Positions 25,219-33,285 of a DNA stretch of 64,000 nucleotides are shown in pieces. The position numbers and the translations under genes were made by a program. Each line of letters starts with the position of its first letter. Positions within the stretch are counted from its first letter, which is position 1. The DNA comes from Bacteroidota bacterium. GTDB lineage: Bacteria; Bacteroidota; Bacteroidia; Flavobacteriales; Flavobacteriaceae. The notes beneath the pieces are model-generated. The model searched no databases. It saw only the letters and a list, made by a program, of their open reading frames with translations, and was not told the origin of the DNA. The DNA is taken from positions 62,001 to 126,000 of the forward strand of contig JAEYTL010000003.1 in the NCBI GenBank assembly GCA_023434025.1, read 5' to 3'.

Positions 25219-26850
25219 TTAATCTTTAAAATACAACGTTCCGTTTACATTTGCATAGCCCATAAACTTCCCGTTTTGATCGGCAAGTTCTACCCAATGA
25301 ATCATTGTTTCCTGCTCTTCTGATTTTTGGCCTGTGTCATAACTGAACCTGATGGCTCTGACAGGGTGTTCAAAAGCCGGATTAATTTCAACAAATCGGT
25401 GAATCCCATCAGAATAACGGGGGATAACCACTCCGTAACGCCCGTTTTTCACCGTTGTCAAAAACCCTTTTTTGATATTGTTGCCGATAAAATCATATTC
25501 AAAACCAAGCAGAACAGTATTTTCACTGGTTATAATCCCGTATTGGCCGTTTTTAGATGCCGGCCAGCAAGTCAGTATCTTTTTTGAGGTATCTGTGTAA
25601 TTGATTTTATTTTGAGTATCTATCAACTCATATTCAAGCGGAATATGTACCTTATGTTCAAAATCAATCAGTCCGTAGAGAATTTTACCTGTCTTTTTAT
25701 CATAATTACCGGCAAATAACAGGGTATTTACCTTATGCTCTCCCAATGCTTTTGAAAAGGAGTCAGGAAGGATCGAATCATATTCTACTGTCCTTTTAAA
25801 AGGTTCCTTGTACCAGAAACCATGCTTATTCTCGTATGTATAAAGCACAAAGTTTCTGAATGTAACCAAGGTATCATTGACTATTTCTTCTTTACCGGCA
25901 GCAAAGCCCGACAGGGAAATATAATCAGGAACAAAATCCGGCTCAATCAGCCTGACATTCTTTTCTGAAAAACCTTTCCGGACTTCTATTTTACCCTCTT
26001 TCAGACCGTATGAAACATAAACTTTGACAAAGGCAGGTATTTTTTCAGGCTCTTCAGGATAAGGTACAGCAACATCACTCCCTATTTTGATATCTCTATG
26101 ATCAGCTATATAATTATTGCCGGAATCTTTACCATACAAAGAATAGCCTTCTCCATAAGTTTCAGAAGACGTGGAGGGCTTGATTACTTTGGCCGTCAAA
26201 CTGCTCTTTTGAAAACTGCCTGATTTGAATTCATACACTACGGTTTCCAGAGGGGATTTTTCCGTCTTTTTGTAATGAAACAGCAGCGTTCTTTCAGGCG
26301 AATTCTTATTGTTGGGCACAATTGAATGTACATCCCTGAAAAGCCATTGTTCAATTTTTTCTGCTTTTTCATTCCAGATAAAAACTGATTCTTTCCTGTC
26401 TGCCGTTTCAAACATGATCAAACGCAACGGATGATATACTCCGCTATACCCGGAAATATCATAGCTTTTAAGGTTATATACGGTTTGCGGAATGATTTTT
26501 TTTCCGTTCATATCAAAAAGCTCATAGGTTCTAAACTTGTTTTCATCCCGGTCAATGCCAAACATTATTCCTTTTGTATCTGTTTCGATATGTTCGTAAT
26601 TTACCGGAACAATCTGCTTATCTCCCAAAAAAAGACCGGTTTTTCCTTTTTTATAAGGTCTCAAAACAAATTTTTCCTCTTTAATTCTTAACTGAACCGA
26701 ATCAAATTCAGGTTTTACAAGCACTTTTGCCTGTTCGTTACAAATCCCCCAAACTTTTCCGTCCCGGTAGGGAAAATACTTTTGCTGCGAAAACATTTCG
26801 GACGAGGCTAACAAAACAAAAAAAGACAATATCATTCTGGTGAGCAGCAT
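25219..26850 (-). CDS. WG-repeat-like exported protein
   Basis: 543 residues with signal peptide (to about SSEMFSQ). Repeats such as YRDGKVWGICNEQAKVLVKPEFDSV and KNGRYGVVIPRYSDG, and a late block NGQYGIITSENTVLLGFEYDFI, fit the WG (KWG) repeat, in which each unit carries a Gly-Val/Ile step and a following Pro-x-Phe/Tyr-Asp. It is first in the operon with the YwqK gene and about 120 bases from the divergent ftsX gene. Inferred to be a periplasmic or surface scaffold; no enzymatic motif is seen. Confidence 0.65.
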   Translation of the reverse strand: MLLTRMILSFFVLLASSEMFSQQKYFPYRDGKVWGICNEQAKVLVKPEFDSVQLRIKEEKFVLRPYKKGKTGLFLGDKQIVPVNYEHIETDTKGIMFGIDRDENKFRTYELFDMNGKKIIPQTVYNLKSYDISGYSGVYHPLRLIMFETADRKESVFIWNEKAEKIEQWLFRDVHSIVPNNKNSPERTLLFHYKKTEKSPLETVVYEFKSGSFQKSSLTAKVIKPSTSSETYGEGYSLYGKDSGNNYIADHRDIKIGSDVAVPYPEEPEKIPAFVKVYVSYGLKEGKIEVRKGFSEKNVRLIEPDFVPDYISLSGFAAGKEEIVNDTLVTFRNFVLYTYENKHGFWYKEPFKRTVEYDSILPDSFSKALGEHKVNTLLFAGNYDKKTGKILYGLIDFEHKVHIPLEYELIDTQNKINYTDTSKKILTCWPASKNGQYGIITSENTVLLGFEYDFIGNNIKKGFLTTVKNGRYGVVIPRYSDGIHRFVEINPAFEHPVRAIRFSYDTGQKSEEQETMIHWVELADQNGKFMGYANVNGTLYFKD

Positions 26851-26971
26851 ATTCTGTAGAGCTATTTTTGTTCAAATTTACTTACTATTTACACTAAACG
26901 CAAAACTTTAAACGTTATAAACTGTGGTTTAACCAATTTCTTTTTTAATTTTACGGCTTAAATTAATCTTT

Positions 26972-27847
26972 ATGGCATCATCTTACGAAAAGTATCAGAA
27001 AAGACGACTTATTTCTTCCTATTTTTCTGTAGTCTTAAGTGTTTTTTTAGTACTTTTTTTATTGGGGATTTTAGGCTTGTTTGTGATTAATTCCAAAAAA
27101 TTGTCTGATGATTTTAAGGAAGAGATTCCCATGTCTGTTTATTTTAAAGATGCCGCCAACGACAGTGTACTCAAAAAATTTGGCCAAAAACTAAAAGAAT
27201 CGGCTTATGTAAAAACCGATACATTTGTCTCTAAAGAAACTGCAGCTTCCAAACACAAAGATATTATCGGAGAAGATTTTATGCAGTTTTTAGGATTTAA
27301 TCCGCTTCAGAATTCCTATGATATTCATTTAAAAGCCGATTATGTTCAGGCTGACAGCATTAAAAAAATAGAGCAGGAATTCAAGCAAAACAAAATGGTT
27401 TCAGACATTGTTTATGACAAACACCTGGTGGATCTGGTAAATGATAACATTAAAAAAATTACCTTTTGGATTTTAATTATTACCGGATTTTTAGCGTTGA
27501 TTGCTGTTTTGTTAATCAACAGCTCCATGCGTTTATCCATCTATTCCAACCGGTTTATCATTAAAACGATGCAAATGGTAGGAGCTACCAAATCTTTTAT
27601 CCGCAAACCTTTTATCATGCGGAGTATTAAACTGGGAGTAATCGGTGCTTTGTTGGCCATTGTTGCCATTATCGGCGTATTGTTTTACATCGACACTAAC
27701 TTTCCCAAACTCGGCATTCTGGAAAACCAACTGATGATTGCCGTTGTGTTGTGCGGTGTTCTGATTTTGGGAATCTTAATTTCGTGGTTCAGCACATTCT
27801 TTGCGACACAAAAATTCTTAAACCTCAGAACAGACGATTTATATTAA
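26972..27847 (+). CDS. ftsX: FtsX-like permease of the cell-division ABC complex
   Basis: 291 residues with the FtsX topology: a short cytoplasmic N-terminus, one transmembrane helix (residues about 15-40), an extracytoplasmic loop of about 120 residues starting KEEIPMSVYFKDAAN, then three helices near 165-185, 215-235 and 255-280. The motif NRFIIKTMQMVGATKSFIRKPFIMR between the second and third helices is typical of FtsX. FtsX with FtsE controls murein hydrolases at division. It starts the operon ftsX-DUF3098-uppP-truB. Confidence 0.9.
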   Translation: MASSYEKYQKRRLISSYFSVVLSVFLVLFLLGILGLFVINSKKLSDDFKEEIPMSVYFKDAANDSVLKKFGQKLKESAYVKTDTFVSKETAASKHKDIIGEDFMQFLGFNPLQNSYDIHLKADYVQADSIKKIEQEFKQNKMVSDIVYDKHLVDLVNDNIKKITFWILIITGFLALIAVLLINSSMRLSIYSNRFIIKTMQMVGATKSFIRKPFIMRSIKLGVIGALLAIVAIIGVLFYIDTNFPKLGILENQLMIAVVLCGVLILGILISWFSTFFATQKFLNLRTDDLY

Positions 27848-27865
27848 TTTTATTTAAAAAAAAAA

Positions 27866-28108
27866 ATGAGCAGTAAAAACGAACAAAAACAGGAATTTCT
27901 TTTTGAAAATATAAATTATAAAATTCTTCTGATCGGTATTGGTGTGATTACGCTGGGCTTTATTTTAATGAGTGGCGGCGGTAGCGATGATCCGAAGGTA
28001 TTCAGCGAAGCTATTTTTGACTTCCGCAGAATCCGTTTAGCCCCGACAGTTGTGCTGGCAGGGTTTGGTGTGGTAATTTATGCTATTTTAAAAAATCCTA
28101 AAAAATAG
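27866..28108 (+). CDS. DUF3098 small membrane protein
   Basis: 80 residues with two hydrophobic helices (about 19-37 and 56-75) around a polar loop SGGGSDDPKVFSEAIFDFRRI that marks the DUF3098 family. It sits 18 bases after ftsX and 24 before uppP, its usual place in Bacteroidota, so it is likely cotranscribed with envelope genes. No function is known. Confidence 0.85.
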   Translation: MSSKNEQKQEFLFENINYKILLIGIGVITLGFILMSGGGSDDPKVFSEAIFDFRRIRLAPTVVLAGFGVVIYAILKNPKK

Positions 28109-28132
28109 CTTTTCATTACCAAACGATAAAAA

Positions 28133-28918
28133 ATGAATACACTCCAAGCCATTATTCTTGCTATTATTGAAGGCATCACGGAATTCCTCCCTGTTTCTTC
28201 AACCGGACATATGATCATTGCCTCTTCCTTTTTTGGAATTGCTCAGGATGACTTTACCAAATTATTCACCATTGTCATTCAGTTAGGCACTATCCTTTCA
28301 GTGATTGTTTTATATTTCAAACGCTTCTTTCAGTCACTTGATTTTTATTTCAAATTACTGGTCGCTTTCATTCCGGCCGTTATTTTTGGCTTGTTATTGA
28401 GCGATTTTATCGACGGGTTGCTGGAAAATCCCATTACGGTTGCCGTATCTTTGATTATCGGCGGTTTTTTATTATTAAAAGTAGATGAATGGTTTGGCCA
28501 TTCGGAAGGGACTGACATTTCTTATACCACTGCCTTTAAAATAGGTTTATTTCAGTGCTTGGCCATGATTCCGGGTGTTTCCAGAAGCGGAGCCAGTATT
28601 GTGGGAGGGATGACTCAAAAATTATCCCGGACTACCGCTGCTGAGTTTTCTTTTTTCTTAGCTATTCCGACCATGTTGGGGGCTACGCTTAAAAAATCAT
28701 ACGATTATTACAAGGCCGGCTTTGAACTCTCTCAGGATCAGGTAAATTTACTGATTATCGGCAATGTGGTTGGGTTTATTGTTGCCCTTATTGCCATTAA
28801 ATCGTTTATTGGTTTTCTGACAAAACACGGTTTTAAAATTTTCGGATATTACAGAATTATTGCCGGAGTAGCCATTTTGCTGATTCATTTCTTTATTCAA
28901 AAATTAACCGTTATTTAA
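28133..28918 (+). CDS. uppP: undecaprenyl-diphosphatase
   Basis: 261 residues, an integral membrane BacA/UppP phosphatase that recycles undecaprenyl pyrophosphate to the monophosphate lipid carrier. The two signature regions are present: EGITEFLPVSSTGH (residues 13-26) and GVSRSGASIVGG in the middle, with six to eight hydrophobic helices. It shares a transcript with ftsX, DUF3098 and truB; truB begins two bases after its stop. Confidence 0.96.
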   Translation: MNTLQAIILAIIEGITEFLPVSSTGHMIIASSFFGIAQDDFTKLFTIVIQLGTILSVIVLYFKRFFQSLDFYFKLLVAFIPAVIFGLLLSDFIDGLLENPITVAVSLIIGGFLLLKVDEWFGHSEGTDISYTTAFKIGLFQCLAMIPGVSRSGASIVGGMTQKLSRTTAAEFSFFLAIPTMLGATLKKSYDYYKAGFELSQDQVNLLIIGNVVGFIVALIAIKSFIGFLTKHGFKIFGYYRIIAGVAILLIHFFIQKLTVI

Positions 28919-28920
28919 AA

Positions 28921-29619
28921 ATGACCGCAGAAGAAATTTTAGAAGGACAGATTCTGCTCGTTGATAAGCCGCTGACCTGGTCATCATTTCAAGCGGTTAA
29001 CAAATTAAAATATGTTTTAAAAAGAGAATTGGGGCTTCCGAAAAAATTTAAGATCGGTCATGCCGGAACACTGGATCCTCTGGCAACCGGGTTATTGATT
29101 ATCTGTACCGGAAAATTCACCAAACGAATCACTGAAATCCAAGGCCAGCCAAAAGAATATACCGGCACTATCAAGCTCGGTGCCACTACTCCGTCGTATG
29201 ACCTGGAAACAGAAACGGATGAAGTATTTCCGTATCTTCATATTGATGAAGCATTAATTCAACAAACCTTACCGCAATTTCTGGGAGAGATAGACCAAAA
29301 GCCACCTGTTTTTTCAGCAATTAAAAAAGACGGAATCCGAATGTATGAGCATGCCCGTGCCGGAGCCGAAGTGGAAATGGAAAGCCGAAAAACGACGATT
29401 TATGAATTTGAAGTCACACGCATCAAGCTCCCTGAAATTGATTTCAGGGTAGTTTGCAGCAAAGGAACATACATCCGGTCACTGGCCAACGATTTTGGAA
29501 AAGCCCTGCAGTCCGGAGCACATCTAACCGTTTTACGGCGTACTAAAATCGGCAATTATTCGGTTGAAAAGGCGGTTTCGCCAGAAGATTTTGAAAATGA
29601 ATTAAAACAAAATGCCTAA
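28921..29619 (+). CDS. truB: tRNA pseudouridine(55) synthase
   Basis: 232 residues, the shorter TruB form without a large C-terminal PUA domain. The catalytic motif HAGTLDPLATG has its Asp at residue 52. Further conserved blocks are KPPVFSAIKKDGIRMYEHAR and SKGTYIRSLANDFG. It converts U55 of the tRNA T-loop to pseudouridine. Its end overlaps the start of the next gene by eight bases, suggesting translational coupling. Confidence 0.96.
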   Translation: MTAEEILEGQILLVDKPLTWSSFQAVNKLKYVLKRELGLPKKFKIGHAGTLDPLATGLLIICTGKFTKRITEIQGQPKEYTGTIKLGATTPSYDLETETDEVFPYLHIDEALIQQTLPQFLGEIDQKPPVFSAIKKDGIRMYEHARAGAEVEMESRKTTIYEFEVTRIKLPEIDFRVVCSKGTYIRSLANDFGKALQSGAHLTVLRRTKIGNYSVEKAVSPEDFENELKQNA

Positions 29620-30229
29620 ATTTTTATTCTTCTTTCTCATTACTCCTTTTTTTCTTTTCGGACAAAAGAGCCGTTTAAAAACCGGTGATTTGATTTTTCA
29701 AAAAATGAATTGCGGTGAATTATGCGAAGCCATTCATGCTGTGACCGAAGGTTATAAAGGCAACGACTTCAGTCATCTGGGATTGGTTATCACAGAAAAT
29801 GATTCGGTTTATATTATCGAAGCCGCCGGAAATGCTGTCCGGAAAGTAACATTGGAACAATTCTCAAAAAACACACAAACGACCATGTATATTGGCCGGG
29901 TAAAACCGAAATACAAAAACTTGATTCCACAGGTCATTGCATTTTCCAAACAGCAAATCGGTGTTCCGTATGATGACGATTACCTGTATGATAACGGTAA
30001 ATACTATTGTTCTGAGCTTATTTATGATGCTTTTCTGCATGCCAACGGCAAGCCTTTTTTTGAACTGATGCCTATGACGTTCAAACAACCCGATTCCAAT
30101 GAGTTCTTTCCGGCCTGGGTAAATTACTACAATAACATCAGCGTAGAAATTCCGGAAGGGAAACCAGGCTGCAATCCGGGCGGAATTTCCACATCGGATA
30201 AAATTAAGATTGTAGGAACACTAAACTAG
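29612..30229 (+). CDS. YiiX/YebB-like permuted papain-fold hydrolase
   Basis: 205 residues with a signal peptide (to about FLFGQ). The permuted NlpC/P60-type papain site is visible: His55 in FSHLGLVI, preceded by LKTGDLIFQ, and Cys133 in YYCSELIYDAF. The His comes before the Cys, which defines the YiiX group. Members are thought to be lipid- or amide-directed cysteine hydrolases. It is the last gene of the ftsX-truB run and overlaps the 3' end of the convergent gene at 30221 by nine bases. Confidence 0.82.
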   Translation: MPKFLFFFLITPFFLFGQKSRLKTGDLIFQKMNCGELCEAIHAVTEGYKGNDFSHLGLVITENDSVYIIEAAGNAVRKVTLEQFSKNTQTTMYIGRVKPKYKNLIPQVIAFSKQQIGVPYDDDYLYDNGKYYCSELIYDAFLHANGKPFFELMPMTFKQPDSNEFFPAWVNYYNNISVEIPEGKPGCNPGGISTSDKIKIVGTLN

Positions 30230-30835
30230 TTGTTTTTCACTTTTTTCAACCAGCATCATAATTTCATTTTGTGTACTGATGCCTTTGTCGTGCAGGTACC
30301 ATTTTTGTAATTCTGTCTTAGCAGTTTCATCCACCACGCCATGTTGGGCTTTGTAATCCATAATCAATTCTTTAGCTCCTTCCGGCCTTGATCCCCAATC
30401 GCTCAGCACGGTCAATGTTTCAGCATCCAGAATCAATAACTTCGGAATTGCTTTTCCTCCGTTAGTTAAAAACAAATTCATCAACTCTTCGTTCTCATCG
30501 CGTAAAACGATCCGCAGATCTATCTTTTCAGAAAGTTCAGCCATTTTATTCATAATCGGCACCAATTGAGCGGCATCACCACACCAACCTTCTGAAAGAA
30601 CCAATCCGAGATAGTTTGATTGTAAATTGTCCAGGCTGGCTTTTACAGTATCCGTAATCTGCATAGTTTTATCCAAACGGTTCATCCTCACTTCGTTCAG
30701 TTCACTGTATTTTGTTAAGGCTTCCGACTGTTCATTTCCGGTTGATTTTCCATCTTTCAGCAAATCGCTCACCAGTTTACGGTAATCAGTATAGGAATAA
30801 CTTTTGACTAAGCTGTTTTTGATAATCTCTAGCAT
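30221..30835 (-). CDS. thioredoxin-fold protein lacking the second active-site Cys
   Basis: 204 residues without a signal peptide. The thioredoxin motif reads WCGDAAQ where WCxxC would be expected, so only one active-site cysteine is present. This is the Thioredoxin_9-type arrangement (PF14595). The fold continues with IPKLLILDAETLTVLSDWGSRP, the cis-Pro region. A cytoplasmic role in one-cysteine redox chemistry or as a binding protein is possible. It is divergent from the patatin gene. Confidence 0.8.
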   Translation of the reverse strand: MLEIIKNSLVKSYSYTDYRKLVSDLLKDGKSTGNEQSEALTKYSELNEVRMNRLDKTMQITDTVKASLDNLQSNYLGLVLSEGWCGDAAQLVPIMNKMAELSEKIDLRIVLRDENEELMNLFLTNGGKAIPKLLILDAETLTVLSDWGSRPEGAKELIMDYKAQHGVVDETAKTELQKWYLHDKGISTQNEIMMLVEKSEKQLV

Positions 30836-30937
30836 GAGTTGATAATTTTACGGCACAAAAGTAAAATTTATTTCGCATTAACGCTGTAACCATTGTTACA
30901 ATTGACCGGAAATAATGTATTTTTGAACAACTTTTTT

Positions 30938-31732
30938 ATGGATTTTGCAGCAAAAAATATCGGTTTGGTTCTTTCCGGTGGCGGTTCTAAAGGGCTGGCT
31001 CATGCCGGAGCTATTCAGTTTTTGGAAGAGCAGAATATCAGGCCGGATCATATAGCCGGAACAAGTGCCGGTTCAATTGTAGCGGCATTGTACAGCTATG
31101 GCAAAACCCCAAAGGAAATACTGTCGTTCTTTCAGTCCATTTATTTCTTTCACTGGAAGCATTTCACTTTTTCGAAAGCCGGGATTATTGATAGTGACTC
31201 CTTCAAAAAATATTTCAGCGATGTTTTTGGCGACGATACAATCGGTGATTTGCAGATCCCCATCCATATTACGGCAACTGATATGGTAAAGGGAAAGATT
31301 AAAATTTTTGACAACAGCACCAAAGTCGTAGATGCGGTTCTGGCTTCAAGTGCTTTCCCCGGGATAATTTCACCTTACAGTATTGACGGGAACTTGTATA
31401 GCGACGGTGGTATTCTAAATCACTTTCCTACCGATATCCTGCAAGGCAGATGCGATATCATCATCGGTGTTTATGTGAGTCCGGTTCAAAAAATTGAAGC
31501 CAAAGACCTAAATTCCATTAAAGCCGTTACCTCAAGGGCTTTTGATTTGTTAACTGCCAATACAACCATGCAGAAATTTACCCTTTGTGACTGGGTGATT
31601 GAACCGGAAGAATTATGCAAATTAGGCACCTTTGAAACCAACAAAATTAAAATGGAGATCATTTTTAACCACGGGTATGAAGCGGCCAAAAGGTCTTTCT
31701 CAGAATTCAAACTGCAGGGAAGAAACCTATAA
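30938..31732 (+). CDS. patatin-like phospholipase
   Basis: I chose the ATG at 30938 (MDFAAKNIGLVLSGGG) over 30893 because the oxyanion Gly-rich loop of patatins starts about ten residues from the N-terminus. The 264-residue product has the nucleophile motif GTSAGS with Ser43 and the catalytic Asp in DGG at 156-158. It is a cytoplasmic RssA/YchK-type esterase or phospholipase. It stands alone. Confidence 0.92.
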   Translation: MDFAAKNIGLVLSGGGSKGLAHAGAIQFLEEQNIRPDHIAGTSAGSIVAALYSYGKTPKEILSFFQSIYFFHWKHFTFSKAGIIDSDSFKKYFSDVFGDDTIGDLQIPIHITATDMVKGKIKIFDNSTKVVDAVLASSAFPGIISPYSIDGNLYSDGGILNHFPTDILQGRCDIIIGVYVSPVQKIEAKDLNSIKAVTSRAFDLLTANTTMQKFTLCDWVIEPEELCKLGTFETNKIKMEIIFNHGYEAAKRSFSEFKLQGRNL

Positions 31733-31745
31733 ACTCCTCTGCATT

Positions 31746-31779
31746 TTGTATGGATAAAATCATTTATTCTTTATATTTG
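31746..31779 (+). promoter_or_regulatory. promoter TTG-N23-TATATTTG upstream of pyrH
   Basis: TTG (31746-31748) and TATATTTG (31772-31779) make a plausible Bacteroidota promoter. The box lies 115 bases before pyrH, leaving a long leader by local standards. Confidence 0.5.
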
Positions 31780-31798
31780 CACCACAAAAAACATCACA

Positions 31799-31897
31799 AT
31801 GAAATCGTCACGAACAAAATGTTTGTATATCCTGACATCAGACAGGAAAAAGACGATACCGTGTATTAGCACTAAAAAACAAATTCTAAACACATGA
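31799..31897 (+). CDS. possible 32-residue leader ORF overlapping the pyrH start
   Basis: An ATG 20 bases after the -7 box opens a frame that ends in TGA at 31895-31897. That stop overlaps the pyrH ATG as ATGA, an arrangement that allows translational coupling. The product, starting MKSSRTKCLYIL, is basic with no recognised family. No ribosome binding site can be relied on in this phylum, so coding status is a guess supported only by the promoter position and the overlap. Confidence 0.3.
   Translation: MKSSRTKCLYILTSDRKKTIPCISTKKQILNT
31804..31857 (+). ncRNA. possible three-way-junction leader RNA of pyrH
   Basis: ATCGTC (31804-31809) can pair with GACGAT (31852-31857). Inside are hairpins ACAAA/TTTGT (31814-31826) and TCCTG/CAGGA (31830-31847). 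The stems are short and this is an eye-made fold, not a known riboswitch class. Confidence 0.25.
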
Positions 31898-32601
31898 AAT
31901 ACAAAAGAATACTTCTGAAATTAAGTGGAGAGGCTTTGATGGGTGAGCGTCAATACGGCATAGACCCTAAAAGATTGGCTGAATATGCTCAGGAAATCAA
32001 ACAAATTCACGATAAGGGAGTAGAAATTGCCATCGTTATCGGAGGCGGGAACATTTTCAGAGGTGTTGCCGGAGCCAGTAACGGAATGGACCGGGTGCAG
32101 GGAGATTATATGGGTATGCTTGCCACTGTAATCAATGGAATGGCTTTGCAAGGAGCTTTAGAAGAAGCGGGCATGTTAACCCGTTTGCAAACCGCTTTAA
32201 AAATTGAAGCGATCGCCGAACCTTATATCAAACGCCGTGCTGTACGTCACTTAGAAAAAGGAAGAATTGTTATTTTTGGTGCCGGAACCGGAAACCCTTA
32301 CTTTACGACCGACACAGCAGCTGTGTTGAGAGGAATTGAGGTGGGAGCCGATGTTATTTTAAAAGGCACACGGGTTGACGGTGTTTATAATGCCGATCCG
32401 GAGAAGAATAAAGATGCTGTTAAGTTTGACTATATTTCCTTTGAAGAAGTACTGAGCAAAGGCCTGAATGTCATGGATACAACAGCCTTCACACTGAGTC
32501 AGGAAAACAAATTGCCGATTATCGTGTTTGATATGAATAAAGAAGGTAATTTACTGAAAGTATGTAACGGCGAAACAATCGGAACAACCGTAACCATTTA
32601 A
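31894..32601 (+). CDS. pyrH: UMP kinase
   Basis: 235 residues, the bacterial hexameric UMP kinase that makes UDP for pyrimidine nucleotide supply. The amino-acid-kinase fold signatures are KLSGEALMG at residues 9-17, VIGGGNIFRG near 48-57, and GTGNPYFTTDTAAVLRG, which contacts UMP. It is followed by frr 47 bases downstream, the common bacterial order. Its mRNA probably has a leader of about 100 bases. Confidence 0.97.
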   Translation: MKYKRILLKLSGEALMGERQYGIDPKRLAEYAQEIKQIHDKGVEIAIVIGGGNIFRGVAGASNGMDRVQGDYMGMLATVINGMALQGALEEAGMLTRLQTALKIEAIAEPYIKRRAVRHLEKGRIVIFGAGTGNPYFTTDTAAVLRGIEVGADVILKGTRVDGVYNADPEKNKDAVKFDYISFEEVLSKGLNVMDTTAFTLSQENKLPIIVFDMNKEGNLLKVCNGETIGTTVTI

Positions 32602-32648
32602 AAAACAAACTGTTATTAAAAACACATCACAATTAAAAAAGTATTGTC

Positions 32649-33212
32649 ATGACAGAAGAAATTGAATTTATCATTGATACGGCAAAAGAACACATGAACG
32701 GTTCAATTGCACACCTTGAAAAAGAACTTTTAAACATCAGGGCAGGAAAAGCTTCACCTCAAATGCTGGGTGGTGTTTTTGTTGACTATTACGGTTCGCA
32801 AACTCCCCTTTCGCAAGTGGCCAACATCAACGTTCCTGATGCGAGAACCATTACGGTTACTCCTTGGGAGAAAAACATGCTGCAGCCTATTGAAAAGGCG
32901 ATTCAAATTGCTAATTTAGGATTTAACCCGATGAATAATGGCGATAACATCATCATTTCTGTACCGCCATTAACCGAAGAACGCCGGAGAGATTTGGTAA
33001 AACAAGCAAAATCAGAGGCTGAAGACGCTAAAATCGGAATAAGAAATGCCCGGAAAGATGCCAATACCGACATTAAAAAAGAAGAAAAAAACGGTACATC
33101 GGAAGACATTTGCAAAACGGCCGAAGAAAGTATTCAAAAATTAACCGATGCATACATCAAAAAAATTGAAGACATTCTGGCGGTTAAGGAAGCCGAGATC
33201 ATGAAAGTATAA
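32649..33212 (+). CDS. frr: ribosome recycling factor
   Basis: 187 residues, the normal length. The three-helix bundle is visible, with LLNIRAGKASPQML near the N-terminus, PWEKNMLQPIEKAIQIANLGFNP, and PPLTEERRRDLVK before the third helix. RRF works with EF-G to split post-termination ribosomes. Same transcript as pyrH; ends at the hairpin at 33217. Confidence 0.97.
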   Translation: MTEEIEFIIDTAKEHMNGSIAHLEKELLNIRAGKASPQMLGGVFVDYYGSQTPLSQVANINVPDARTITVTPWEKNMLQPIEKAIQIANLGFNPMNNGDNIIISVPPLTEERRRDLVKQAKSEAEDAKIGIRNARKDANTDIKKEEKNGTSEDICKTAEESIQKLTDAYIKKIEDILAVKEAEIMKV

Positions 33213-33216
33213 TGCG

Positions 33217-33244
33217 AAATCCACTTGAAAAAGTGGATTTTTTT
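33217..33244 (+). terminator. terminator after frr
   Basis: AAATCCACTT (33217-33226), loop GAAA, AAGTGGATTT (33231-33240), then more T: a perfect 10-bp stem with a U tract, directly after frr. Confidence 0.9.
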
Positions 33245-33256
33245 ATTTTAATCAAG

Positions 33257-33264
33257 TACCTTTG
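33257..33264 (+). promoter_or_regulatory. -7 box TACCTTTG for the DUF5686 gene
   Basis: Matches TAnnTTTG, 21 bases before the ATG at 33286 and right after the frr terminator, so the gene has its own transcription start. Confidence 0.5.
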
Positions 33265-33285
33265 TAATTCGCATTTTTATAACTG

